48,412 nt of DNA from JAKAXG01 sp035702985. GTDB lineage: Bacteria; Actinomycetota; Acidimicrobiia; Acidimicrobiales; Palsa-688. The DNA lies in NCBI GenBank assembly GCA_035702985.1, contig DASSZD010000020.1, positions 1-48,412 of the forward strand, read 5' to 3'. Below the pieces are notes generated by a model. It saw only the letters and a list, made by a program, of their open reading frames with translations, did not search any database and had not been told where the DNA came from. The translations under genes and the position numbers were made by a program. Positions 1 to 8,043 of the stretch are shown here, piece after piece; position 1 is the stretch's first letter, and each line of letters opens with the position of its first letter.

Positions 1-750
1 CACGGGAACCCGGAGACATCAGCCATCTGGGGACCGCTTCTGGCCGAGCTGCGTCACCCCGACGCCGTGACGCTCTCCCCGCCGGGCTTCGGGGCTCCTG
101 CGCCCGACGGCTTCGGCGCCACGGCCGACGAGTACGCCGCCTGGCTGGTGTCGCAGCTCGAGGCGATGGACCAACCGGTCGACCTGGTCGGCCACGACTG
201 GGGCGGCGGCCACGTCGTGAGGGTCGCCATGGAGCGGCCGGACCTGATCCGTTCGTGGGTCACCGACATCGCCGGTTGCTTCGCCCCCGACTACACCTGG
301 CACGACCTGGCGCAGGTGTGGCAGACGCCAGGCGCGGGGGAGGAGGCGGTGGCGGCCATGGCATCGCTCCCGCGCCGCGACCGGGCATCGATGTTCGAGT
401 CGCTGGGCATGACGGCCGGTGTGGCTGACGCGGTGGCGGCCGCGGTCGATGAGACCATGGGCCGCTGCGTGCTCTCGCTGTACCGCTCCGCCGCCCAGCC
501 GGCCATGGCCCGCCTCGGGGAGAACCTGGGGATGGCGGCGGCCCGTCCCGGTCTGGTGGTGATCCCCACGGAGGACTCCTACACCGGGGGTGAGGCCCGC
601 GCCCGCTGGTCGGCTGAGCGAGGCGGAGCGAGGACGACGGTCCTCTACGGCCTGGGCCACTGGTGGATGCTGCAGGACCCAGCCGCCGGCGCCACGGCGC
701 TCCGGGAGTTCTGGGCCTCCCTCCCGGGAGGCCCAGCCGGCCCGCGCTGA
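1..750 (+). CDS. Alpha/beta hydrolase (5' end missing)
   Basis: The frame is already open at base 1, so the start lies outside the window. The first visible residues are HGNPETS, the usual oxyanion-hole turn of alpha/beta hydrolases. The nucleophile elbow GHDWGGG (about residues 64-70 of the visible part) has Asp as nucleophile, as in haloalkane dehalogenases and epoxide hydrolases. A late acid (VIPTEDSYTGG) and the catalytic His (GLGHWWML) complete the triad. The substrate cannot be told. The fold assignment is safe; dehalogenase versus epoxide or other hydrolase is not. A DinB-like gene follows 56 bp downstream on the same strand. Confidence 0.85.
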   Translation, partial: HGNPETSAIWGPLLAELRHPDAVTLSPPGFGAPAPDGFGATADEYAAWLVSQLEAMDQPVDLVGHDWGGGHVVRVAMERPDLIRSWVTDIAGCFAPDYTWHDLAQVWQTPGAGEEAVAAMASLPRRDRASMFESLGMTAGVADAVAAAVDETMGRCVLSLYRSAAQPAMARLGENLGMAAARPGLVVIPTEDSYTGGEARARWSAERGGARTTVLYGLGHWWMLQDPAAGATALREFWASLPGGPAGPR

Positions 751-806
751 ACAGATCCCCCGTACCGCTCCGGCCGGCGCTCGGGACGACTCGGTATGTT
801 GGCGGC

Positions 807-1355
807 GTGAACCGTGTCGAGATCGAACTGGCGTTGCACCGGGACCGGGTGGAGCAGCTGGAGTGGATCACCGCCATCCCTCCGGACGAGCTGCGAGCGC
901 CGCGTACCCGCAGCGAGCACGACCCTGATTCATGGTGGTCGGCGGCCGACCACTTCGTGCACACCACCCTGATCGAGCGCAACTTCAACGAGATGGTCCG
1001 CCGCCACCTTTCCGGTGGCCAGGGCATGGACCCGCGGCTGGTCGACGAGACCGGCCGGGCTCTCCGGCCCCGCGAGGACCTGATGGCCTACGTCCACTCC
1101 TTCACCGAATCATGGAAGAAGGAGCAGGAAGGTAAGCCTCTGGAGGAGCTGATACGCATCGGTCTCTCCGTGCGGGCCGAGACCCTCGCCCTCCTGGCCG
1201 AGCTGAACGACGAGCAACTTGCCTCGAAGATCCCGGGTGCCCCCTGGTCGGACGGAACCGTCGGGGGCATCCTGGCGGTGCACGGCCACCACTACCGGAT
1301 GCACCGCGGCTGGACCGAGGCCGGCACCGGCCCGGAGCCGGCCGCCTCCGTGTAG
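807..1355 (+). CDS. DinB-like four-helix-bundle protein
   Basis: The gene encodes 182 residues from GTG 807 (NRVEIELALHRDRV); no in-frame ATG precedes it and the ribosome site is weak. Spaced histidines (AADHFVHT near residue 45 and HGHHYRMH near residue 158) fit the metal-binding His set of the DinB/YfiT fold, whose members are thiol-dependent transferases or metalloenzymes of mostly unknown substrate. It lies behind the hydrolase gene and converges on the MMPL exporter. The exact activity is unknown; the fold call rests on helix pattern and His placement only. Confidence 0.6.
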   Translation: MNRVEIELALHRDRVEQLEWITAIPPDELRAPRTRSEHDPDSWWSAADHFVHTTLIERNFNEMVRRHLSGGQGMDPRLVDETGRALRPREDLMAYVHSFTESWKKEQEGKPLEELIRIGLSVRAETLALLAELNDEQLASKIPGAPWSDGTVGGILAVHGHHYRMHRGWTEAGTGPEPAASV

Positions 1356-1406
1356 GAGCCCAACAGGCCATCCCTCCCGCCGCCCGGTGGCAGGCGAGCG
1401 GCCTGG

Positions 1407-3629
1407 TCAGTCCGGGCCTTCGGAACGCCCCAGCCGGGACGGCCACCAGATCACCGGGCCCAGGTCGTGGGCCAGCGCCGGCACCAGCACCGAGCGCACC
1501 ACGATGGTGTCGAGCAGCACTCCGAAGGCCACCGTGAAGCCCACCTCGCTCAGGAACACCAGCGGCAGCACCCCGAGCACGGCGAAGGTGGCGGCCAGCA
1601 CCACCCCGGCCGAGGTGATGACCCCGCCGGTGACCGCCAACCCCCTCAGCACCCCGGGCCGGGTGCCGAAAGTCAGGGTCTCCTCCCGCACCCGGGTCAT
1701 CAGGAAGATGTTGTAATCCACCCCCAACGCCACCAGGAACACGAAGGCGAACAACGGGAAGGCCGGGTCGGCGTTGGCGAAGCCGAACACGTGGTTGAAC
1801 ACGATCGCCGACACCCCCAGCGTGGCGCTGAACGACAGGACCACCGTGGCGATCAGCAGCACCGGGGCCAGTACCGCCCGCAGGAGCAGGATGAGGACGA
1901 CCAGGATGACGGCCAGCACCACCGGGATGATCAGGTTCCGGTCGTGGCGGGAGGCCTGCTGGGTGTCGAAGTTGACCGCCGCCGCGCCGCCCACCAGGGC
2001 CCGGGCGCCCGGGATGGAGTGCACGGCGTCCCGGATCCGCTGCACGGTGGCGAACGCGGCGTGCGAGTCGTAGTTCGCAGTGAGCGTGGCGTCGACCAGC
2101 AACCGGCCGTCATGGGGAGCGACCGCCACCTGAGGCGGCGGGCAGCCCGCCCCGGCCCCGGACCGGGTACCTGAGGAGGCCAGGGCGGCCAGCTTCGAGT
2201 AGTCGGGGGCCACGCACACCGAGCCGGGGGCGGTGCTGACGCCCGGCACCTTCGAAACGGCCGATATCACCTGGGGGATGGACGCCGCGCTGGCCGTGAT
2301 CTCGGCCGGCGAGCCGCTGCCCCGGGGGAAGTGGGCGTCGTATATCCGCTGCCCCACCACCGCGTCGGGAGTGTTGGTGAAGCTGTCGGTGGTGGAGAGA
2401 CCCCCCGTCTTCAAGGTCGCCAGCCACCCGGCGCAGATCAACAGGCCGATCGTGGTGGCGATCCACGCCTGGCGGTCCCGCCCGGCCAGCCATCGGGAGA
2501 ACCGGCTCCACGGGCCGTGGGTCACCGGGTCGCCCTCGTGGTCGGCCCGCGGGATCCGGGGCCAGAAGACCCACCGGGGTGCGACGGTGAGGAACAGCGG
2601 CAGGAACGTCAGCATGACCCCGACGGTGCAGGCGATACCGATGGCGCACACCGGGCCCAGGCTCCGGTCGGAGTTGAGCTCGCCCAGCTCCAGGCACAGC
2701 AGCCCGATGATCACCGTGCTGGCCGAGGCGAATATGGCGGTGGACGCCCGCTTCCAGGCGTGGACCATGGCCTCGACCCTGCTGTCGTAATTGTGCAGTT
2801 CCTCGCGGTACCGGCTGGTGAGGAGCAACGCGTAGTCGGTCCCGGCCCCGAGCACCAGCACGGACAGGATCCCCTGGCTCTGACCGTTGAGGGTGAGGAT
2901 CCCGTGCTTGGCCAGCTGGTAGATCACCAGCGCCGCCGCGCCGAGGGCCAGGACGGCGCTGAACAGAGGGAAGAACCACAGCACCGGGCTGCGGTAGACG
3001 ATCAGCAGGATCAGCACCACCACCAGGCCGGCGGCGATCAGCAGGGTCCCGTCGATGCCCTTGAAGGAGTCGATGAGCGCCACCAGCAGCCCTCCCGGCC
3101 CGGCGCTGTGAACCACCAGGCCGGGTGGGGCCCCCTGACGGGCCACGCCGAGCACCTGCTTCTCGACGTCGACGAGGGTGTTGCCCTGCACGCTGGTGTT
3201 GCCGGTCTTGCCGACCAGGGGGACCGAGGTGCTGGCCGTGGTCCCGTCCGCCGAGTACACCGGCCGGCCCACCTGGTCTCCGGCCACCCCGGGCACCGAA
3301 CGGAAAGCCTGGGCGTCGGAGCTGATCTTGGCCCGGTCTGCGGGAGTCAGGCCGCCGGTGCGCTGGTACACCACGAACCCCGGCACGGTCTGCACCGGCT
3401 GGAACTTCGACGCCTCGTTGTCGACCTTGGTGGACTCGGCGGAGCTCGGCAGGTAGGCGGCGTTGTCGTTCTTCTGGACCGAGCTGAGCTTGCCCTGGTA
3501 CCGGCCGCCGGCCAGACCGAAGAGCAGCCAGAGCACCCCGAGGAGCCCGACGATCACGACCCCGCGCGACCAGCCCCGCCGGGTCGGCGAGGGCCGCGCG
3601 GGACTGCTCTCCCGGGTCAGGTTGGTCAT
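1407..3629 (-). CDS. MMPL/RND-family membrane transporter
   Basis: This 740-residue protein has one membrane segment near residues 25-42, a large periplasmic loop, a block of five or six helices, a cytoplasmic loop, a second periplasmic loop and a second helix block: the two-repeat RND layout. Both repeats carry the Asp-Tyr pair expected in TM4 and TM10 of MMPL proteins (GAGTDYALLL and LGVDYNIFLM), which relay protons. Mycobacterial MmpL proteins export lipids; the cargo here is unknown. It starts at ATG 3629, is divergent from the SulP gene and convergent with the DinB-like gene. No accessory lipoprotein or regulator gene is adjacent. Confidence 0.9.
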   Translation of the reverse strand: MTNLTRESSPARPSPTRRGWSRGVVIVGLLGVLWLLFGLAGGRYQGKLSSVQKNDNAAYLPSSAESTKVDNEASKFQPVQTVPGFVVYQRTGGLTPADRAKISSDAQAFRSVPGVAGDQVGRPVYSADGTTASTSVPLVGKTGNTSVQGNTLVDVEKQVLGVARQGAPPGLVVHSAGPGGLLVALIDSFKGIDGTLLIAAGLVVVLILLIVYRSPVLWFFPLFSAVLALGAAALVIYQLAKHGILTLNGQSQGILSVLVLGAGTDYALLLTSRYREELHNYDSRVEAMVHAWKRASTAIFASASTVIIGLLCLELGELNSDRSLGPVCAIGIACTVGVMLTFLPLFLTVAPRWVFWPRIPRADHEGDPVTHGPWSRFSRWLAGRDRQAWIATTIGLLICAGWLATLKTGGLSTTDSFTNTPDAVVGQRIYDAHFPRGSGSPAEITASAASIPQVISAVSKVPGVSTAPGSVCVAPDYSKLAALASSGTRSGAGAGCPPPQVAVAPHDGRLLVDATLTANYDSHAAFATVQRIRDAVHSIPGARALVGGAAAVNFDTQQASRHDRNLIIPVVLAVILVVLILLLRAVLAPVLLIATVVLSFSATLGVSAIVFNHVFGFANADPAFPLFAFVFLVALGVDYNIFLMTRVREETLTFGTRPGVLRGLAVTGGVITSAGVVLAATFAVLGVLPLVFLSEVGFTVAFGVLLDTIVVRSVLVPALAHDLGPVIWWPSRLGRSEGPD

Positions 3630-3942
3630 CGTCGTGTCCCCTTCTGGTCGGCGGCGGTGATCGCTACCACTCTGGCCGAACTGCGACCGCTCAGCGAATC
3701 AGTTGCCGAGGTGTTCACCACCGGTTCACCCACCGGCCGCAACTGGTCGGCAAGGGGGTACGTTCGCCTCTACAGCGCGGTTCTCGAAGAGTCCAGGCTG
3801 CTCCGAGTTGCGACTTTCGCCAGAGGTCGACCTTCCCAGAGGAGTTCGCAGTGGCCCAGCCGGTCAGTGTGGTCTGCCGCGGTGACGGAACCTCCCGCGG
3901 CGGTGGCCGCCGGGCCCCCGGCGGACTGATGTCGATCGGCGT
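3630..3942. other. 313-bp divergent intergenic region
   Basis: This region separates the divergent MMPL and SulP genes. It holds a direct repeat (GTTCACCACCG at 3713-3723 and GTTCACCCACCG at 3724-3735), a DosR-like promoter reading right (3757-3799), a short leader reading frame with a strong ribosome site (3851-3964), and a GC-rich hairpin (CCGCCGGG 3907-3914, CCCGGCGG 3917-3924) just before the SulP start. The promoter for the MMPL gene was not identified; no acceptable -10 lies at the expected distance left of the box. Confidence 0.5.
3757..3799 (+). promoter_or_regulatory. DosR-like promoter for SulP-WS/DGAT operon
   Basis: Box GGTACGTTCGCCTC (3757-3770; 9 of 14 matches to GGGACTWWAGTCCC), 23 bp, then -10-like CAGGCT (3794-3799). 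The start point would be near 3806, giving a leader of about 137 nt before the SulP ATG. The same CAGGCT at the same spacing occurs before the USP gene at 22995. Confidence 0.5.
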
Positions 3943-3964
3943 ATGGCTGGCACCCCGCCGCTGA
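3851..3964 (+). CDS. Possible 37-residue leader peptide overlapping the SulP start
   Basis: GTG 3851 is preceded by GAGGAG with six bases between, the best ribosome site in this region. The frame encodes 37 residues (starts MAQPVSVVCRG, ends WLAPRR) and stops at 3964, 22 bases inside the SulP gene in another frame. The SulP ATG itself has no visible ribosome site, so translational coupling through this frame is plausible. The peptide resembles no family I know and is Gly/Arg-rich. It may simply be a chance frame; codon use cannot decide at this length. Confidence 0.35.
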   Translation: MAQPVSVVCRGDGTSRGGGRRAPGGLMSIGVWLAPRR

Positions 3965-5703
3965 GCCGGATCGGCGTCCCCCCGCCGTGGATGCGCCAGT
4001 ACCGCCGGGACTGGATGCTCCCGGATCTCCTGGCCACCCTCACTCTTCTGGCCATCGCCGTGCCGGAACAGCTGGCCACCTCCCGCCTGGCCGGAATGCC
4101 ACCGATCACCGGCTTCTACGCCTTCATCGCCGGGGGGGTGTGCTTCGCGCTGATCGGCGCCAACCGGTGGCTCTCGGTCGGGGCCGACTCCACCATCGCT
4201 CCGCTCTTCGCGGTGGGGATCGCCGGTCTGGCCGCCAGCGGATCCAACCGGTACCTGGAGCTGGTGGCGGTACTCGCGGTGGCGGTCGGGGTCCTGGTCA
4301 TGGCCGTCGGGCTCCTCCGGCTGGGGTGGGTGGCCGAGTTCCTGTCCACCCCGATCATCACCGGGTTCCTGGCCGGCGTGGCCGTCATCATCGTGGTCCA
4401 CGAACTGCCGGACCTGCTGGGCACCCCGCCGCCGACCGGCAGCGTGGTCCACCGACTGTCCTTCACCGCGGCCCACGTGGGCCAGCTCACGCCGTGGGCC
4501 CTCGGTCCCGGCGTCGGGGTCCTGGTCCTGCTCTTCGCCGGGGAGGCGGTCGACCGGCGGCTGCCGGCCGGGCTGATGGGGCTGGTCGGATCGGCCGCGC
4601 TGATCGCCGCCGCGGGCGCCGCCCACCGGGCCAGCCTGGTCGGGGCGGTTCAGCCCCAGCCCCCGACATTCCGCCCGACCGGGCTGGCCTGGTCGGATGT
4701 GGGCCGCGTCATGCCCCTGGCCGCCGTGGTGGCCCTGGTCGTGGTCACCCAGTCGGCGGCCACCAGCCGGGCGTTCAGCGGGAACGGCAGCCCGGCGGGA
4801 TCCATGAGCCGGGACTTCGTCGGGGTGGGAGCCGGCAGCGTGCTGGCCGGACTGGTGGGGGCGTTCCCGGTCGACGCCAGCCCGCCCCGCACCGCCGCCG
4901 TGGTCGAAGCCGGGGGCCGCACCCAGGCGGTCTCGCTGGGCGCGGCGGCGATCATGGCCGCCCTGATACCGGCGGCCGATCTCCTGCGCTACGTGCCGCT
5001 GTCGGCCCTGGCCGCCATCCTGATCTTCGTGGCCACCCGGATGTTCCACGCCCGGGACCTGGTGGCCATCGGCCGCTTCAGCCGCTTCGAGCTGCTGCTC
5101 GCCGCCGTCGCCGCGCTCACGGTGGCCTTCGTGGGCGTGCAGGAGGGGATCGGCGTGGCCGTGGCGCTGGCCATACTCGACCGGGCCCGGCGCGACGCCC
5201 GCCCCCAGCTCCACGTTCTGGGCCGGGTGCCCGGCACCACCAGCTTTGCCCCGATCAGCAGCGCGGAGCGGGCCGAACAGGTACCGGGCGTGTTGGTGGT
5301 CCTCTTCTCCACCCCGCTGTGGTACGCCAACGCCGACCACTTCCGGCTGGAGATGGAAGCGGCCGAGGCCCGGACCATCGGCCCGGCGCATGCCGTGGTG
5401 CTCGACGCCATCGGCATGAGCGACATCGACTACACCGGGCTGAAGGCCCTGGAGCACGTGCTGGACGGCCTGGACCGCCGCCACGTGGTATTCGCCGTGG
5501 CCCGGGCCGGCGCCAAGGTACGGGCCGAGCTGGCCCGGGCCGGGATGGTCGGGCGCATAGGCCCGCACCGGTTCTACGGGACGGTGGGGGAGGCCGTGAC
5601 CGCCGTCGTGGCGGAGACACCCGGGTCGACGACGGCCGCCCCTGCGGCAGTGACCATCGACCCTGTCGCCGGGCTGCGCCGAGGACGACGATCCGGGCGA
5701 TGA
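3943..5703 (+). CDS. SulP-family anion transporter with STAS domain
   Basis: This 586-residue protein has about ten to twelve membrane helices over residues 25-420 and a C-terminal STAS domain (about 440-560). The sulfate-transporter signature region is visible early (AVPEQLATSRLAGMPPITGFYAF). The STAS motif SDIDYTGLKAL sits near residue 495. Family members carry sulfate, bicarbonate or other anions, often with Na+ or H+; the substrate is not readable. The ATG at 3943 has no clear ribosome site and may be coupled to an upstream leader frame. Its stop overlaps the next gene by four bases (ATGA), so the two are co-translated. Confidence 0.88.
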   Translation: MAGTPPLSRIGVPPPWMRQYRRDWMLPDLLATLTLLAIAVPEQLATSRLAGMPPITGFYAFIAGGVCFALIGANRWLSVGADSTIAPLFAVGIAGLAASGSNRYLELVAVLAVAVGVLVMAVGLLRLGWVAEFLSTPIITGFLAGVAVIIVVHELPDLLGTPPPTGSVVHRLSFTAAHVGQLTPWALGPGVGVLVLLFAGEAVDRRLPAGLMGLVGSAALIAAAGAAHRASLVGAVQPQPPTFRPTGLAWSDVGRVMPLAAVVALVVVTQSAATSRAFSGNGSPAGSMSRDFVGVGAGSVLAGLVGAFPVDASPPRTAAVVEAGGRTQAVSLGAAAIMAALIPAADLLRYVPLSALAAILIFVATRMFHARDLVAIGRFSRFELLLAAVAALTVAFVGVQEGIGVAVALAILDRARRDARPQLHVLGRVPGTTSFAPISSAERAEQVPGVLVVLFSTPLWYANADHFRLEMEAAEARTIGPAHAVVLDAIGMSDIDYTGLKALEHVLDGLDRRHVVFAVARAGAKVRAELARAGMVGRIGPHRFYGTVGEAVTAVVAETPGSTTAAPAAVTIDPVAGLRRGRRSGR

Positions 5704-7235
5704 CATCTCCGGCTGCGGTCGAGCAGCGGTTCATGCGGGCCAGCGACGCCTTCTCCTGGTACATGGAACAGGACCCGGTCCTGCGATCCACGGTGGTGGC
5801 GGTGACCTGGCTGGACCGGCGGCCCGACTGGCCCACACTCGCGGCCAAGCTCGAGCAGGCCAGCCGCCGGATCCCCATGTTCAGGCGCAGGGTCATGGAT
5901 CTCCCGGGCCGGCTGACCCCGCCGCGCTGGACCGATGTCCCGGACTTCGACATGGGCTGGCACCTGAGGCGCGTCGACGCCGCCGACCCGAAGGACGACT
6001 CGGTGGTGATGGACTTCGCCCGGCGGGAGGCCATGACCGGCTTCGACCGGGCCCACCCCCTGTGGCGGGCCACCCTCATCGAGGGACTGACCGGAGACCG
6101 GGCCGCTCTGGTCATGACCGTCCACCACTCGCTCACCGACGGCATCGGCGGCATGCAGCTGGCGCTGATGATCTTCGACGGCCAGAGGGAACCGTCCCCT
6201 CCGGCCGAGTCCCCGCCACCCCTGACGGAGGCGGCACCCAGCCCGCTCGGGCTCATGACCGAGCAGGTCGGATGGCGGGCCACCCGCTCGCTGGGCTTCG
6301 TGTCGCAGCGGATCAGATCGGTGATCCCCGACCTGGTGACCACCGCCCGGCAACCGGTTCGCAGCCTCACGTCGGCGGCCCACGAGGTGGCCTCCGTGGC
6401 CCGGACGGTGGCGCCCGTCCGCCAGACCCTTTCACCGCTGATGACCGGCCGCAGCCTCAAACGGCACCTGGCCTCCATGGAGGTCCCACTGAGCGATCTG
6501 AAGACGGCCAGCGCCAAGGTGGGCGGATCCCTCAACGACGGGTTCCTGGCCGCCGTCACCGGAGGCCTGCGCCTCTACCACGAACACCATGGCGTCCACG
6601 TCGACCGGCTGCGGGTCACCATGCCGATCAGCCTCCGGACCGCTGAGGATCTGCCCGGCGGCAACCGGATCACCCTGATGAGGTTCTCCGTGCCGGTGGG
6701 GGAGGCCAACCCGGCCCGCAGAGTGGCGGAGATCCGCCGGGCCGCATGGCAGGCCCGCCACGAACCGTCGCTGCCGCTGACAGATACCATCGCCGGCGCC
6801 CTCAACCTGCTGCCGGCCGGGGTCATCGGCAGCATGCTCAAGAACGTGGACTTCCTCGCCAGCGACGTCCCCGGGTTCGATGCCCCGGTGTACCTGGCCG
6901 GCGCCAAGGTCGAGCGCTACGAGGCCTACGGTCCGACCACCGGCACCGCCGCCAACGCCACCCTGCTCTCCTACAACGGCCGGTGCCATATCGGGGTGAC
7001 CGTGGACACCGCCGCCATACCCGACCCGGACGTGTTCATGGCCTGCCTGGCCCAGGGCTTCGACGAGATGGCCGCCATGGGCCGGGCGGCCCCCGGAGCG
7101 GCCGGCGCCGGAGGGGGCGGCGGGGACGGAAAGAAGCCCCGCCAGGAGGTCGGCGGGAATATCGCGGGCCGCTCGGAGGTTGAACAAGGTGCAAGAAGTG
7201 AGAGCGAGGAGGTGGATCCGCCGGATGAGTTGTAG
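5700..7235 (+). CDS. Wax ester synthase/diacylglycerol acyltransferase (WS/DGAT)
   Basis: This 511-residue enzyme has the active-site motif HHSLTDG with His142-His143 and Asp147-Gly148, the HHXXXDG signature of WS/DGAT acyltransferases. It should esterify diacylglycerol or fatty alcohol with acyl-CoA to make storage lipid at the membrane surface. Length and C-terminal block (NVDFLASDVPGFDAPVYLAGA) fit the family. The DosR-regulated tgs1 (Rv3130c) of M. tuberculosis is the best known relative. It shares an ATGA overlap with the SulP gene and so would be driven by the same DosR-like promoter. The Gly-rich tail past residue 470 is probably disordered. Confidence 0.93.
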   Translation: MTSPAAVEQRFMRASDAFSWYMEQDPVLRSTVVAVTWLDRRPDWPTLAAKLEQASRRIPMFRRRVMDLPGRLTPPRWTDVPDFDMGWHLRRVDAADPKDDSVVMDFARREAMTGFDRAHPLWRATLIEGLTGDRAALVMTVHHSLTDGIGGMQLALMIFDGQREPSPPAESPPPLTEAAPSPLGLMTEQVGWRATRSLGFVSQRIRSVIPDLVTTARQPVRSLTSAAHEVASVARTVAPVRQTLSPLMTGRSLKRHLASMEVPLSDLKTASAKVGGSLNDGFLAAVTGGLRLYHEHHGVHVDRLRVTMPISLRTAEDLPGGNRITLMRFSVPVGEANPARRVAEIRRAAWQARHEPSLPLTDTIAGALNLLPAGVIGSMLKNVDFLASDVPGFDAPVYLAGAKVERYEAYGPTTGTAANATLLSYNGRCHIGVTVDTAAIPDPDVFMACLAQGFDEMAAMGRAAPGAAGAGGGGGDGKKPRQEVGGNIAGRSEVEQGARSESEEVDPPDEL

Positions 7236-7268
7236 TAGGGCCTCCGCCGATATCCGCAAGCTCGGCGA

Positions 7269-7301
7269 GGTTCTCGCTTCCAGCGTTTGGCAGCGAGAAC
7301 C
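7269..7301. other. Stem-loop downstream of WS/DGAT
   Basis: Perfect 10-bp arms GGTTCTCGCT (7269-7278) and AGCGAGAACC (7292-7301) around a 13-base loop. No T-run follows on either side. The surrounding 250 bp are AT-richer than their neighbours and hold no gene I can support. It could be a 3'-end processing or stability element. Confidence 0.45.
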
Positions 7302-7414
7302 AGCCCAATAGGATTGAGGGCGACTGCAGGCGGGAGACGGCCTTGGAGCTAGAGCTCGAGTGGGCTCGGTAGGGTCGTCGGGACTGCGGGTGGCGCGGAG
7401 GAACTGAATAGAGG

Positions 7415-7447
7415 AGGGCCCGTTCGTTGACGAGGCGGACGGGCCCT
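7415..7447. terminator. Bidirectional hairpin terminator
   Basis: Arms AGGGCCCGTTCG (7415-7426) and CGGACGGGCCCT (7436-7447) pair over 12 bp with one T-G wobble and a 9-base loop. It sits between the ends of the convergent WS/DGAT and PPOx genes. No long T-run is present, as is common in GC-rich actinomycetes. Confidence 0.6.
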
Positions 7448-7486
7448 TCCCGCGCTCCGGCGCCGATGGCGTCTACGGGTGCGGTT

Positions 7487-7918
7487 TCACGAGCCGGCGG
7501 GGTGGAGGCGGCGGCCGGTCAGCACGTCGGTCCGGATCCGCACCAGTCGGTGACCGGGCTCGGCGACGCGGGGCTGGGGCAGGTAGCGCCCCAGGCTGGC
7601 CGCTTTGACCTCGGTGGCCAGCCCCTGGGCCAGGACGCTCCATTCACAGACATCCTCTATGCCCCGCAGCCCCTGGTGGCCCACCCGGCCGTCGACTTCG
7701 AATGCCACCAGCCGGTCGACCAGGCTGGAGAACAACCCCTCTCCCACCCGCACGATGATGTCCGACTCGTGCACCGAGTAGTCGAGGGGCAGCACGAGCG
7801 GGACGCTGCCGTCGGCCACGGCCAGATGGCCGGGCAGGTGCTCCTTCGCCCCGATGGCCAGCAGGCGCCGGCATTCCGGCGGGTCCAGCACCTCCGACCC
7901 GCGCTCGTCGGTCCACAT
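7487..7918 (-). CDS. Pyridoxamine 5'-phosphate oxidase-like flavin-binding protein
   Basis: The protein has 143 residues from ATG 7918. The split-barrel pattern is visible: substrate/flavin strand LAVADGSVPLVLPLDYSVHE, then LVAFEVDG and the WSVLAQGLA strand typical of small PPOx-like proteins. Members bind FMN, F420 or heme; the cofactor is not readable. The frame stays open upstream to 8107, but ATG 7918 lies six bases below the -10-like GAAAAT of a DosR-like promoter, so I chose a leaderless start there. A small PPOx-like protein (Rv0080) is in the M. tuberculosis DosR regulon. It is divergent from the double-domain USP gene. Confidence 0.8.
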   Translation of the reverse strand: MWTDERGSEVLDPPECRRLLAIGAKEHLPGHLAVADGSVPLVLPLDYSVHESDIIVRVGEGLFSSLVDRLVAFEVDGRVGHQGLRGIEDVCEWSVLAQGLATEVKAASLGRYLPQPRVAEPGHRLVRIRTDVLTGRRLHPAGS

Positions 7919-7924
7919 GGGGCG

Positions 7925-7967
7925 ATTTTCGAGGCTGGAGGGGGCGGGGCGTAGAGGACAAGGTCCC
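7925..7967 (-). promoter_or_regulatory. DosR-like promoter for PPOx gene, leaderless
   Basis: Box 7954-7967 (GAGGACAAGGTCCC on the plus strand, 9 of 14), 23 bp, then GAAAAT on the minus strand (7930-7925). The transcript would begin at or next to ATG 7918. Confidence 0.55.
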
Positions 7968-7994
7968 CCGCACTCTGAGTGATCGTCGGGACAA

Positions 7995-8038
7995 AGGACC
8001 ATGGCCTCTGGGCCGGCGTCCTGTCCGGGGATGAAGCT
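7995..8038 (+). promoter_or_regulatory. DosR-like promoter for double USP gene, leaderless
   Basis: Box AGGACCATGGCCTC (7995-8008; 9 of 14), 24 bp, then GAAGCT (8033-8038), five bases before GTG 8044. A second, overlapping match (GGGACAAAGGACCA, 7988-8001, 10 of 14) has no -10 at the right distance in either direction. Confidence 0.5.
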
Positions 8039-8043
8039 GGGCG

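Noticed and set aside
1356..1406. Terminator between the convergent DinB-like and MMPL genes
   Set aside because: Only a 6-bp CAGGCC/GGCCTG pairing with a long loop could be found, which is too weak to call.
3629..3757. DosR-like control of the MMPL gene from the box at 3757
   Set aside because: No suitable hexamer 23 or 24 bp to the left of the box.
7988..8001. Box GGGACAAAGGACCA (10 of 14) as the operator for the divergent USP/PPOx pair
   Set aside because: No NANNNT hexamer lies 23 or 24 bp away on either side; the overlapping box at 7995 and the box at 7954 fit better.
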